DNA of 64,000 bases from Fremontodendron californicum (Eukaryota > Streptophyta > Magnoliopsida > Malvales > Malvaceae), in NCBI GenBank assembly GCA_030761205.1, contig JAULJL010000011.1, forward strand, positions 12,452,501-12,516,500. The letters are read 5' to 3'. The translations under genes were made by a program, and so were the position numbers. How positions within the stretch are numbered: the stretch's first letter is position 1; every line of letters starts with the position of its first letter. The notes beneath the pieces were generated by a model. That model did no database searches and had not been told where the DNA came from. It was given only the letters and a program-made list of their open reading frames with translations. Shown piece after piece: positions 1 through 12,129 of the stretch.

Positions 1-115
1 AAGTGACATGATATATTCTAAATGAAATGAAATATCCTAAGTGACATGATATATTCTAAATGAAATGAAATATCCTAAGTGACATAATATATTCTATATG
101 AAATAATGTGTCCTA
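1..115. repeat. 38-bp tandem repeat in LTR1
   Basis: The unit beginning AAGTGACATGATATATTCTA recurs every 38 bases at the window start. The same array is longer in LTR2 (14270-14500), so copy number differs between LTRs of one family. Confidence 0.85.
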
Positions 116-3100
116 AGTAACATGAAATATTCTAAATGAACTAATATGATTTAAATGACATAGCAAATTTAAATGACATGGCATATTTTAAATAATATAA
201 TCTATATGACATGGAATACAATCTAAGTGACATGAAATGATATGAAACATAAAATAATGTTATCATGAAATATTCATGAAAATAAAAATAATAATGCATG
301 AACATAGTATAGGCTAAACGATGTGACAGAAATAAATGACTAAATAAAAATCATAGGATAACATGAAATATTCAAAACCATATAACAAACAATATAACAT
401 CATAAAATATAAATCAAAATAATAACAATACCATAGAAATTATCATAGCAAAAATCACATATTATATAGTATGCATGAACATGGAAAATGCAATCTATGA
501 GAGTGTATTTTTTACTTTAAAAAAGAAAATCCGTATACCTAAAAAGATATCCGGCTCCATTAGGAAAAGACATCAATTAAATTTTCTAAAATCAAAATAC
601 TTTGTGATGGTTTAAAACAAATTTTGAAAATCTTGAATAATAAAACATCAGAGCTGAATTCCCCTTTAAAAATAGCTCTATTTTCCTAAGTTTGAAAACC
701 CGAACTTGACCACCCTTGACCCGACTTTATAAAATCATTTTAAAAGATTAAAATGGCCTAGAAACCAACCTAGGACAGTAGCTAAGGTTTCTAATCAACC
801 CCCTCTAAATGCCTTAGCCAAAACTAACAATTATTTTTTTCCTTGAATTCAAATCTGACTCTACTGTCCAGTTTTAAAGTGTGATTTTTTAACCTATTTT
901 CAAAATTTCAAAAAAATATAAAAACATACAGGAGACTTAGAACATGTAAAACTATATGGGAAAAAATTGACTTAATTTTTTGACAAAGGATAACTTCTCA
1001 GAAAAATCGAGAAAGTCAGAATACTAGGTGAAAAATTGTTTTGCCAAAACATATTTTTTGCCTTTAATAAAATCATTCAAAAATCAAAGTAAAAATATTG
1101 GAGAATCTTCTAAGGACCTACAGACAGTAACTAAATTTTCTAAAAGGAATTGGACAAGATTTTCCTAAGTAAAAATATTCACAAAGGTAGAAAAATCAAT
1201 TTGACAACTATTTAATTTCCCATAAGTATGCTCATGCAAGCATGACTTTGAGCCATTGATTGGCCTACATCAAAAATCAAGTGGCATGATATGATATGCA
1301 TGAACAAACAGAAAGTTAGATGCATGAAATGCATATTTAAAACCTAAATGAAATAGAAAATGCATGGCAAAAAGAATATGACCTAGACCTAACATGAACT
1401 TGCATGACAATAAATGTAAACTAGGTCTAAATATGCATGAAATGCATGGCAATGCAAATGAAACCTAGACCTAAAAAATGCAAGGCAATAACACAAACAC
1501 ATAGCATACTAAATCAAAATACACAAAATCATGGCATGGAAATACAGACATCTCAACTAGCAAGATGAAAATGCATATACAAGACACGGAATGGAGGGGG
1601 GTAGCCGAATGCTCATACTATCCTAGCATGAACATTTACACAAACATATGACATACTAAATGCAAGACTAAAAATGAAACATGCTAAACCAAGCAAATAT
1701 GATGTAAAGGGCATGAACATGACTAGACATTTTCACAAACACATAGTATAGTAAAATGCAAATCATGAACAACTCAAACATGTTGAAAACAGAAAATTAA
1801 AAATGGTAGACAAGAAATGTAAACATGAAAACAATATGATAAAATCAAAAATAGAGGTAAGTAAGTAAAAATATTAAAACAAGCCCCATGTTTTTGTTAT
1901 TTTTAGAAAAATAAAGAACATCAAAACATGCTAGACATCACAAACAACATGAAATAAAAATCGAACATCAACCATACCACAAAACAAACCATTCGGCCAC
2001 CCTCAAAAAGAATAAAAAAAAAATTGTTTTTTATTTTTCAAGAAAACACAAAAGAGGAACTTGAAGAGAAAGCTTAAAAACACTTATTTCAAAATCAAAA
2101 TCAATAGAAACTCACCAAATATCAAAAGAAAACAGCAAATTGAGGATGGAAATGCAAAAAAAAGTGCAAGAGTAAGGTGCTTTTAGCTACCTCTAAAAGC
2201 TATTTTGCAAGTTTTTTACTCTTCTTACTTTCTTTACCTTTCTAAACTTTCCATTTGCTTTCAAAAATTGAGAGTATTCAGCCAAGAAGAAGTCCTGAAA
2301 ATGAAAATATCCCCTTCCCCCTTGTAGTGGCCAAATGGCCCTTGATATCCCTTACAAGTTGTCATTTTTTTTTCAACCAATTTTCATCCAATTGCCTTTA
2401 ATCCAAGATGCCTTCTATGTAAAATTCCCACCCTTAGATTTGAATAATCAGCCCATAAATTATGATGTCATGAAGATGATGTCATAAATATGATGTCATA
2501 AATATGACATCATCCCTCTCCATCCATTGGTCCATGTGTTGCAAATTCAAAGGCTTGGTAAAAAAAATAACAACCTTCATATTCACTCTTGGCCTTTAGA
2601 TGAAATGGCTCAAAAAAATCACTTTCCATCATGGGCTTGGCTGATTGCCCTCTTAAAATCCAGCCCAATCTCCATTGCAAGAAAGGCCCTTTTGGGTTTC
2701 TTTGATAAAATAACCTTTTTGACCCCCAAAACTAATTAAATAGCAAACAGACTCCAAATCCAAATTTTCTATTTTTAATACTTTTGAAATAATAAAGAAT
2801 TGAATTCTAGAAGTTTTCAAAAAATTTCGAGCCCATCTGCTATTTCTTTTGGATTTTTTTTCCAAAATTACCCCTTTGTGCACCCGAGATTTCCTATTTT
2901 GAAAATGAACTTCGAATCCAGATTTTCTTTCACCAATCTCTTCCAAATAATTTAAGAATGAGATCTGCAAATTTTTAGAATTTTTGGACCTCATTTGCAA
3001 TTTTTTCGGGATTTATCTTCTTGGATTTCAACATAGTGGGCCCGAGATTTACCATTTTGCAAACGAACTCCGAATCTGGATTTTTCTTTGCCAATCTCTT

Positions 3101-3790
3101 CCAAATGGTTTAAGAATGAGATCTGGAAATTTTCATAATTTTTGGAGCTCATCTGCTATTTTTCCTAAATTTTCCAATTTTGCCCTTTGTCTCCATAGTC
3201 CGATTTTACTCAAAACAAGTTCGATTTTTATATTTTCTTTTCCTGTGCCTTTGTCATATATGGAATTGGAGTTGGTCCAAAAATGCCCAATTTTTACGAT
3301 ATTCCCCTCCAAGTTGATTTTTCCTTTTTTCACTATAGGGAATTTCCTCGTTTTTTCATTTTTTCTTCAATCGGCTCTTTTCTCGGAATTACTTCAAACT
3401 GAGCCTTGGGCTATCCTTGTTTAATCACTCCTTATCAATTAGGGGCTTTAGTTTTACCGAATCGGGCCATTTCTGTAATTTTCCCAATTTCACCAAAATC
3501 CACCAAAAACCCTAGTTCTCGGTTTTCTTCCAAATTGACTTTTCCTTTAGTTTTGCTTCCAGGTGGCCTCTCCATTACACGTAGTCATTGCTTATCTTTC
3601 ATTTGGAACCTCTAATTTCGACCAATTTGATCGTTTATGCATTTTTCCCCAAATTTTCCGAACTAGGATTTCCTTTCTACTGAATCTCCGTAACCCATCT
3701 TCCAGACTGCATATCTTTCGTTGTAAACCTCAGATTATCAAAATTCTTTCACCATTGTTCAATTGAACTTTGAATCAAGATTTTGAAAGT

Positions 3791-3866
3791 GGGTTGAATT
3801 TTTAGTAGTTGACTTTTCGAGGTTGACATTTTCAGTGTTGACTTTTTCAAGATTGACTTTTTATGT
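3791..3866. promoter_or_regulatory. TTGACT (W-box-like) cluster in U3 of LTR1
   Basis: Three TTGACT cores, plus near matches, lie in a repeated GTTGACTTTTT context about 130-200 bp inside the LTR's outer 5' edge. TTGAC[C/T] is the known WRKY-factor core. Similar clusters sit at the same relative place in LTR2, LTR3, D and C. Regulatory function is inferred. Confidence 0.45.
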
Positions 3867-3994
3867 CTATTTTCTAAAACTAAGTCTCAGAGTACCACTT
3901 GGAGGATGAGAAAAGCCTTTTTGCATTCTAAATCATCATTTCAGGAAGAAAACATACTTGAATTTAGTGGTCCAGATAAAATTAGGTGTCTATA

Positions 3995-4009
3995 GCTGCC
4001 CCTCTTTGG
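3995..4009 (-). other. Polypurine tract of element A
   Basis: The plus strand reads GCTGCCCCTCTTTGG; on the element strand this is CCAAAGAGGGGCAGC directly before the LTR. The same tract adjoins LTR2 (18379) and the C LTR (43360), which fixes the orientation of all three. Confidence 0.85.
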
Positions 4010-4149
4010 CTATTGCTGAGAATCAGGAATCAGGCAAAGATAAACAAACACTAATTTTGTTCGGTTAGTGAAATCATATGTGAAGAAAAGGGAAAGGGGT
4101 TTTCACTCATCATCATTTTTTTCATCATTTTTTGCTGTTGAAAAAAGCT

Positions 4150-5262
4150 GTAAATTGAAGATTTTGTCCTTAAATTGAGTTCCCTAACTAATCAAGGCTC
4201 AACCCATCTTAAGGAAACGGGTTCGATTTGCAAGAGAAGAAAAGACTTTGATGCTATTGTTCTTAAATTGAGTTCCTTGACTAATCAAGGCTCGACTCGT
4301 CTTAAGGAAACGAGTTTGATTTTAAAACAAAATATTTGACTCATTTGAGAAGCAGAACGAGTTTGATTTTAAAACAAAAAGAAATACCTCGACGATGGTC
4401 TCGGGGCTCGACTCATTTGAGAAGCATAATGAGTTTGATTTAAAACAAAAGGAAATACCTCGACGATGTTCTCTGGGCTCGACTCATTTGAGAAGCAAAA
4501 TGAATTTGGTTTAAAACAAAAGAAAATACCTCGACGATGTTCTCGAGGCTCAACTCATTTGAGAAGCAGAATGAATTCAATTAGAACAAAAGAAAATACC
4601 TCGACGATGTTCTCGGGGCTCGACTCATTTGAGAAATAGAATGAATTCGATTTAAAACAAAAGGAAATACCTCGACGATGGTCTCGGGGCTCGACTCATT
4701 TGAGAAGCAGAATGAATTCAATTTAAAACAAAAGAAAATACCTCGACAATGGTCTCGGGGATCGACTCATTTGAGAGGCAGAATGAATTCAATTTAAAAC
4801 AAAAGGAAATACCTCGACGATGGTCTCGGGGCTCGGCTCATTTGAGAAGCATAATGAATTTGATTTAAAACAAAAGGAAATACCTCGACAATGGTCTCAG
4901 GGCTCGACTCAATTGAGAAGCAGAATGAATTCAATTTTAAACAAAAGGGAATACCTCGACGATGGTCTCGGGGCTCGACTCATTTGAGAAGCAAAAAGAA
5001 TTGGATTTAAAAGAAAAGGAAATACCTCAACGATAGTCTCGGGGCTCGAATAATTTGAGAAACAGAACGAGTTCGATTTTAAAACAAAGGGAAAATACTA
5101 AGAATGATCCTGGGTTTCATTCACATGGAAAATAAATTTAACTTGAAAAAACAAAAGGAACATACGTCGACGGTGGTCTCGGGGCTCGACTCATTTGAGA
5201 AGCAGAACAAGTTCGATTTTAAAAAGGAGAATACCTCAAATGTTGTCTCGGGGCTCAAAGCA
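4150..5262. repeat. 71-bp tandem array of element A
   Basis: After two longer variant units (about 4150-4320), roughly 13 copies of a 71-bp unit follow, for example GAAATACCTCGACGATGGTC at 4381 and again at 4452. Each unit carries CTCGACGATGGTCTCGGGGC, which can pair into a short stem, and GACTCATTTGAGAAGC. The array lies between the noncoding internal region and the 3' LTR, where Tat-lineage elements are known to carry hypervariable tandem repeats. The same monomer forms arrays at 18540-19556 and 62640-64000. Confidence 0.92.
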
Positions 5263-5519
5263 GAACGATTTCAATTTGAGGAAGCCAAAGTTTTCCTGAT
5301 TCCTGCAATGTTAGCTAAATGCAATGATGAGAATGACATGCTTTGCAAATGCTTGTATGTTTCCTAAGGATGAATGCAATTAAATGATTATGTCATATTT
5401 TCTAATCCGTGGTTTCTTTGAGGTTCACAAACTATTTGACTTCATGACGGAGTCTTCAACTTTTCCCTGATGCCCCACTTGTGGAACCTTCAATCTAGAT
5501 AAATTGTCAAATAGTTCTT

Positions 5520-6080
5520 CTTGATGCAGATACTTCTTAGAATGATGCAAAAAATAAAATGCAAATGTCTTCAATTAATGCAACTACTTCTTAATGTAGA
5601 TGCAGATGTCTTGAATTGATGCAAATGCTTTTAAATACAGATGCAGATATTGAATAAGATACAAATGCTTCTAAATGCAGATGCAGATATCTTGGATTGA
5701 TGCAAATGCTTCTAAATGCAGATGCAGATATTGAATAAGATGCAAATGCTTCATGGTGCAAATGCAAAGATTAGTAATGAGCAAGATGCTTCTAATTGAT
5801 GCAAATGCGAAGATCAATAATGATACAAATGCTTCATGAAAAGATGCAGACACCCCTACGAATCGTGTACATGTAAGTAGTTCAAGAATGGTGTAATTGC
5901 AACTAAATGAAGATGTAATGATCCTAGAAATAATGCAATTGCTTGAGATTATACGAATGCAAATATCTATGAAGGATGTACTTGTAAAGGTGAATGCAGA
6001 TGCTCATGAAATAGTGCAAATGCTAGTACCCATGAATGATGCAAATGCTTGCTGACATGCTGCATATGCAAAGCTTAATA
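5520..6080. repeat. Degenerate GATGCAAATGC-type repeats of element A
   Basis: Short imperfect units such as GATGCAAATGCTTC and ATGCAGATGCAGATA are repeated many times. The same kind of tract occurs in C (44165-44365, 45410-45790) and E (61280-61620, 62080-62260). It is noncoding in every copy. Confidence 0.75.
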
Positions 6081-8552
6081 AAAAGATGAGTGAATCATGA
6101 GTGATGCAAATGCCCCTGATCATTTTTCTAGACTTTGGCTTAGCATTTCCTATTCATTTTTCCTATTCCAATCAGAGTATATCTTCAACTCTTTTTTCAA
6201 TCTTTGGCTATTCTCTTGCCCCAATAGTTTTCAAACTCTTATCAATAGAAATCTGCTTGCTGAGTTTTATTTCTTCTTCTCATATTTGGAAGTCAAGGTT
6301 GACCCTAGTAGTTCCACACCTTTAGAAAAACTCTTATCTCATGTCAACATCAAAAATGGGTATTTCAAAAATAGTTTTATTTTCCCTTTTTTAAAAAACA
6401 ATTTTGCTTATTTAATGAAAACTTCTGAGCCAAAAATTTTAACCCCACAATGTGTGATGTACGAATCTTTTGAAGACTGATAACCACTATTAGAAATTTC
6501 CCTAAGTGTCAATTTGGGTTTTTCAATTTGAATTGACAAGGCTTGGTACAACATGATTTTGGTTTTTCCAGGAAAATTCTCAACAAAAATGTATGTCCCT
6601 TCTAGGCTCACAAATGGAACAGATTTTATAAATTATGAATTCATTGAGAACCAGAAAAACTTCAACATTCTTTTAGTTTCCATATCAAGGTATTTTGACA
6701 AGCGTCAAGATTGGCCGGGATGTTTAAACTGGAAAATTGATTTTGGAGAGAAAAAGTTTCAGTTTTTGAAGTTAATCATCTGAATGAGAGCTGACAATTT
6801 GGGAGGTTCGGGAATTCCTAGTTGTTCCTCAATAACCACTTCTTCCATTTCACTCTAGACCGCCTATTTTTGGGTTTTCGCCCTAGAGTCCCATTCTTTC
6901 CATTTTTTTCTTTCTTTTTTTGTTCTACCATGCATTTGAGAATTTTAAATTCTTCCTTAATGAAATGATAATTCAATGAGATGGGATAAAATCTGAGGAA
7001 GACCCTTCAAATTAAATATTCATGCTTGATCAAAATGGACTTTTAAAGCATGTAACATAGGCCATGGTTCGGGGTTCAAAAAGAAAGGATAAATAGGCCC
7101 AAAATATGTGTTTGAGGGTAATTAGATCAAAGATCATTTCTTGAGGAGGATTCCCTTTGAAGCATTTATCTCTTTTTGAATTTTCTTTCCTTTTTTGACT
7201 TTTGCTTTTGGCTTTTATTTGCCATACTTTTTCACACTTTTTCTCTTGTTTTGTTCTTGGCTTCCATTTCGCCATCTTTTCCTTTTCCTTTTTCTTTACT
7301 TCGAGAAAGTGAACCCGTATTTATTCGGGGCTCAATTTGCTTTGTATCTGTCTTTGATCTAGGACTCATTTTTCCGTGATCTTTGAAAAGATCTTTCCTC
7401 ACATTTGCCCCCTAGTGTAGAGGGTGATCCTTAATCAGGGTTTAAAGAAAAAGAATTCTTTAAGCTCAAAAGGGGTGAGTATGGATAATTTTCTCTTTGT
7501 GGAGGGATATGAAAGATGGCCATTCATCATATCAAGCACAAATATTCTCATTGAAAAGCAATCCTCAGGGGGAATAGATATTCAAATTTTCATTTTGCAC
7601 TTTGGAATCATCTGAAATCTCATAAGCATGATATCATAATTTTTCTCTTTTTTTTTTGTATGCCCTCTATGATTTAGGTATTAGTTCCATCCTTATTCAC
7701 CATGTATCCATCATTTCTACATATGATGCCCCAATTTGATTAACCATGAGGATTTGTATCATTACGAGGAACATTGCAAGTCTAGGTTTCCACTGAAAAC
7801 GCTAAATTTCAATTCTGAGTTCTTTGAAGAGACAAGGAAAATATGTCCCAAAAAATGAGTTTTCTTCGGGACATGGGATAATCTAGTTTAATCATTGTGC
7901 CCCAGGATGTCAATCATGAAGTGATATTTGGGCTATTAGTGTTTTGTGGTTGTTGGAAATGACATGAATGGTTTTGACACAACCTTGACACACACCAAAT
8001 TACCACAATCTAGATTCTCAAAAGAATATCTCATTTGTTTGAATTTCAAGGAATTCGAAATTTTTTCAAAATGTTCGTTCCTTTGTTCATAGTCTAGACT
8101 AGGATCTACATCTTTGCTTATTTTGCAATGACAATGGTTTATGAAATTTAACTTATTCATATCCTTTGAAGCATCAGGTCTTTCAAGTGGTCTTGGTTTA
8201 AAGGATTTAGGTATAGGAAAACCCAAAAGTGAGAGGGAAATTATTGGGTTATTTCTAATAATGATCATCAATATTCTCGATAGTGCCCATTATCTCTTGT
8301 GAAAACCCCTTATTATTGTTTACCATAAATTTTCTCAAAGTTTCATTTGTTTTTGCAAATTCAAATTTATTGCTAAAAATAGAATGAACACAAAACATTT
8401 AAATTCAAAGTTTATTTATTTCATGTAGATGTCAACATGAGACAAGCGCTTCTATCATTAAAGTGCATAGAACTATATGCATTAGAATGCTCCTATTGAC
8501 ATGCTTCCAATTATAGTAATTCTCCTCTTTAAAACCCTATGAAGATACTGAT
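6081..8552 (-). other. Conserved noncoding internal segment of element A
   Basis: About 2.5 kb between gag and the tandem arrays, with no convincing gene. It is collinear with 45790-48250 in C and, inverted, with 58740-61280 in E. A 127-codon frame on the opposite strand (6097-6480) has a recognisable relative in C (45772-46155), but the middle is out of frame between them, so coding is unproven. On the gag strand a short stretch near 6408-6611 resembles E at 60733-60981. Tat-lineage elements sometimes carry additional, even antisense, ORFs, so a decayed extra gene is possible. Confidence 0.6.
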
Positions 8553-10947
8553 TTACGGCAAAGCAGACTTCCACTGTTTGATAAGCTCTGAACTTAAAAT
8601 GCCATTCTGAAAAAGACCTTCCACCATTTCCTTTAGTTGTCTGCATTCTTCAGTCGAATGCCCAATTGCCCCCATGTGATACTCACACTTGCTGTTAGGG
8701 TCACAACTCCTTGTTGATGGGTTTAGAGCTGCTTTCAAAGGCACAGGGGTTAGGGAATGATTTTTTATCAGTATTGACAGTAGGTCAGGGATTGGGATCC
8801 GATTCTTCTCTTGGTTATCCCATGGTTGTTTTTGGGAAAAAGGTCTTTTATGACACTTGGGCTTCCCATCTTCAAAACTTATCGAACCAACCTTGATGAG
8901 ATCCCTGACTTTGTACTTCAAAATGGGGCAGTTCTCCGTTGAGTGGCCTTGATTTCCAGAATGATAACCACAACACTCATTAGCATCATACCAGCTTGGA
9001 TAAGGGGGCTTCAGTGGCTCAAATTGCATAGGTGTCATAAGGTGATTCTGAATGAGTTGAGGTAGCAGTTCATTGTATGACATAGGAATCGGGTCAACCT
9101 GATTTCTTTCTTACTTCATATACCTGTGTATGCCTTTTTTTCCCATCCTGGTATCCCCATTTTTCTTACCCTGAACAAACAGTGGCTTCTTCCCATTAAC
9201 TGACTTCTGTTTCTTCTCAAAACCTAATAGCCTATTACTGATTAGTGCTTGAACCTTCCGCTTTAGAGACATACAATTTTCTGTGGAATGACCTCGAATC
9301 CCGTAATGATAACCACAAAATGCATTTTCATCATACCAGTCTGGGTACAGGGCTTGGTTAGGTTTTACTGGCACTCGAGCGAGAAGTCAATTTTGACAAG
9401 CTGGGGTAACAACTCAGAGTAAGAGATGGATAGTGGCTCAAAATGATCTCTTTTTCGAATATTTTTTGACTTTCCCTGGCTGGCCTGAGGCTTACTTTTA
9501 GAAGGCATCGGGTATAAGTAATGATCCTGATACACATTGTTCATGGAAGGGTAGAAGTGATGGTACATGGGTTGTAGAGGATATGGGACAAATCTTCCCA
9601 TATGTTGCCCACCATAGGTTATAGACTAGATATCTTTTCCTTTTATTTGGGGTTCCTAATTTCCCTTGCTATCGGATGTCTCCCCTAATTTGAGCTTTCC
9701 TTTCTTGTCTATCTCCTTCATTATCTCCTTTGGAATTATCCTATCAGTGGAATCCTTCATGGCATTACCAACGAGCTTATCATAGCAAAGAGCCTGCAGT
9801 GTATTTGTAAATAGGACAACAACTTTTTTTTCAGTTAAGTGCGGCTGTACCTAGGCCGCTATATCTCTCCATCTGCGAGAATACTCTTCGAAGCTTTCAG
9901 TGGTTGTCTTTCTCATATTTTACAAAAAAAAGGGTCCGACAACATGCCAATCACATACTCGTATTGGTTATAAAAAGCCTTAGCCAAATCGCTCCAGGAA
10001 TGAATATGATCCTTACTCAGCTGATTATACCATCTGCTTGCAGATCCTCTGAGGCTATCAAGAAAACAATGGATCAATAACTTATCATTATCCGCATAGC
10101 TCACCATCCTCTGGCAGAACATTTTGAGGTGGGCTATTGCATCAGTTGTCCAGTCATATATCTCGAAGCTGGAAACCTCAAATTTTGGTGGAATGACTAA
10201 ATCAGGGACCAAGCAAAGTTCTTTCGGATCTACGCTCCCAAATTCATCTATGCTTTCTACTACCGGGAGCTTTTCATTTGATAGCTAATACATCGCTGTA
10301 TCTTGTGGTTGTATGCCTTGAGAATTCTGCCCTTTAATTGCTGTTACCTCACACGAGCAAGAGAAGCAATTCCTCGAATTGTTTCCTAAAGCTTTTGATT
10401 TTCCTTTTGCACTAGAACTCTCAACCTGTTCCTTTTCTTTGATAATGAAGGGTATTAGCTCTATCAACTTAATCGTTTGCTCTTGGATCCCTTTCTGAAT
10501 TCTAATCACTTCTTCCATCATCTCTTGCTGAACTTGTTCCATTCTCTCTATTTTAGCCAAGTTCTTAACCTTCATGGCTCTTTCTTTCTTAGTAGAGTCC
10601 TCCTCATGTCCCTTTTCTTTGACAATGAAAGGTATTAACTCCATCAACTTAATCGTTTGCTCTTTGATCCCTTCCTGAACTCTAATCAATTCTTCATTCA
10701 TCTCTTGTTGAACCTGTTCCATTCTCTCTATTCTAGCCAAATTCTTAACATTCATGGCTCTTTCTTCCTCAGCAGAGTCCTCAACATGCCTCTTGCCTTT
10801 GACAGTGACGGCCATCAATTTTATCATTTGAGCCATTTGTTCTCGGTAGTCTTTTCGATTTCTATTCAACCTTTCTTGTGTTTCCTGCAGAGCCTGTCTC
10901 ATTCTTTCCATTTCATCTGAATTTTTGCCTTCCATGAATTCTGGCAA
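8553..10947 (-). pseudogene. gag: Broken Gag of element A (Tat/Ogre type, three zinc knuckles)
   Basis: Gag forms the particle and binds element RNA. Reading from 10947, the first 220 codons are a charged heptad-like coiled-coil region with 60-residue internal repeats. An in-frame TAG near 10285 follows, then retrotransposon-Gag sequence at 9913-10212 (DNDKLLIHCF, SASRWYNQLSKD). After this the frame breaks several times. The C-terminal half has three knuckles of unusual C-X2-H-X5-H-X4-C form: CGYHYGIRGHSTENC (9111-9374), CGYHSGNQGHSTENC and CEYHMGAIGHSTEEC (8553-9083). The fragmentation means this copy cannot make full-length Gag. No protease, RT or integrase follows. Compared with C gag it is more decayed but keeps a longer C-terminus. 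Confidence 0.9.
10405..10764 (-). repeat. In-frame 60-residue duplication in the A Gag coiled coil
   Basis: Residues 62-121 and 122-181 of the N-terminal Gag frame repeat exactly in register: both start ERAM.VKNLA.IERMEQVQQ and end near the IPFI.KEK motif. Residues 1-61 look like a more diverged third unit. C gag has one equivalent (49380-49709). The 180-bp period keeps the frame open. Confidence 0.85.
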
Positions 10948-11039
10948 TGTTGAACAGATTCTCAGTGACTCATATACCTCTGATTTGAAAAAAGATCTCT
11001 TTGGAAACTCTTAAAGCTAAGCCAATTTCTGTTTTATCT

Positions 11040-11660
11040 CATTAACATATTTCGTGATGAATGAGCCATGAATGTTATGAATGTAACATGATGCCAATAT
11101 AATGCATGCAAGTCAATGTACGAATATATACAATGATTGACCATGCACATTTCAGATGTATTTCCCAATGAATGATCATATACACTATGAATGCAACACG
11201 ATGTCAATTATGATGCATGTAAACAATGAATGATTGACATAGAGTATATACAAAGAAAATCATGTTGACCATGTGTGTCATGAATGCATCCTGATGCTGA
11301 CATGGTGCATGTAAAGAATAAGCAAATTAATACATGGATATATATAGAAAAATCATGCTGACTATGAATGCATGAATGCAACCTGATGCCAACATGATGC
11401 ATGTAAAGAATGAATAAATTGATACATAGGTATATACAAATAATGACCATGCATGTCATAAATGTATTCTACAATGGATGACCATGCAAGCTATGATTGT
11501 AACATGATGTTCATATGAGGTATGTAAAGAATTCCTAAATTAACCCAAAGGTATAAACAAAAATTGACCATATATATCACAAATGTATTCTACAATGAAT
11601 GACCATGCATGTTAGGACTGTAACATGATGTCAAAATGATACATGCAAAGAATAAAAGAA
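11040..11660. repeat. 92-93-bp leader repeats of element A
   Basis: TGCATGTAAA recurs at 11213, 11306 and 11398 within similar surroundings (GATGCCAACATGATGCATG, tatatacaaa). More diverged units continue on both sides. The E leader has the inverted equivalent with a 92-bp period (57896 and 57988). Confidence 0.8.
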
Positions 11661-12129
11661 TTAACACCAAGGTATATACAAAGAAATCAATGGCTACAAG
11701 AAATTGGTGGGACCAAATTTTGATTATTCAAAAATCCAATTATGCAAGATTTGCCTCCAAATTTAACCTATGATTTTTTTTTTTGAAACATGTTCTCCAT
11801 GAAAAACCAAACATATTATTTTCAAACGAATTTTGGGGTAGTGGATCCTACTTTGGTACAATATCCAAATGTTCATGTAACACTACCGGTTTTATGAAAT
11901 AATCAAATAAGATTATTATCATTATCCATTTATTGTAAAAAATGAGATCAACAATACAACCATAAATGTACATGCTCAATTCACACCTACACGAAATTTG
12001 CAAAAATACGAAAATGTTTGAAAAAGAATGTTTGTATTTCGAATTTCAAAAAGTTAGTGAACATTTGCCCCAACAATATCTACTTATATAGGCATCATGG
12101 TGCTTTTGGAGTGGATTATTACATTTATT

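Larger units (their letters stand above)
1..3994 (-). mobile_element. LTR1: 3' LTR of gag-only Tat/Ogre-like element A (left end outside window)
   Basis: The right edge reads AAATTAGGTGTCTATA and is followed directly by the complement of a polypurine tract, so this is the 3' LTR of a minus-strand element. The sequence parallels LTR2 (13484-18378) throughout; base 1 corresponds to about 14339 there, so roughly 850 bp lie beyond the window. The expected terminal dinucleotide is mutated (CTATA for CTACA). The last 100 bases differ from LTR2 at about a dozen sites, which points to an old insertion. The LTR is AT-rich and noncoding; reading frames inside it are not conserved as proteins. It contains imperfect ~155-bp repeats at about 2745-3180 and TTGACT motifs at 3791-3866. 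Confidence 0.9.

Noticed and set aside
2984..3424. 146-codon frame in LTR1 with a relative of 147 codons in LTR2 (17348-17791)
   Set aside because: Antisense to the element, phenylalanine/leucine-rich from T-rich DNA and built from the ~155-bp repeats; frames diverge in LTR3, D and C.
4316..5262. Regular repeat with constant spacing, considered as a CRISPR array
   Set aside because: Monomers are contiguous 71-bp units without unique spacers, in plant retrotransposon DNA.
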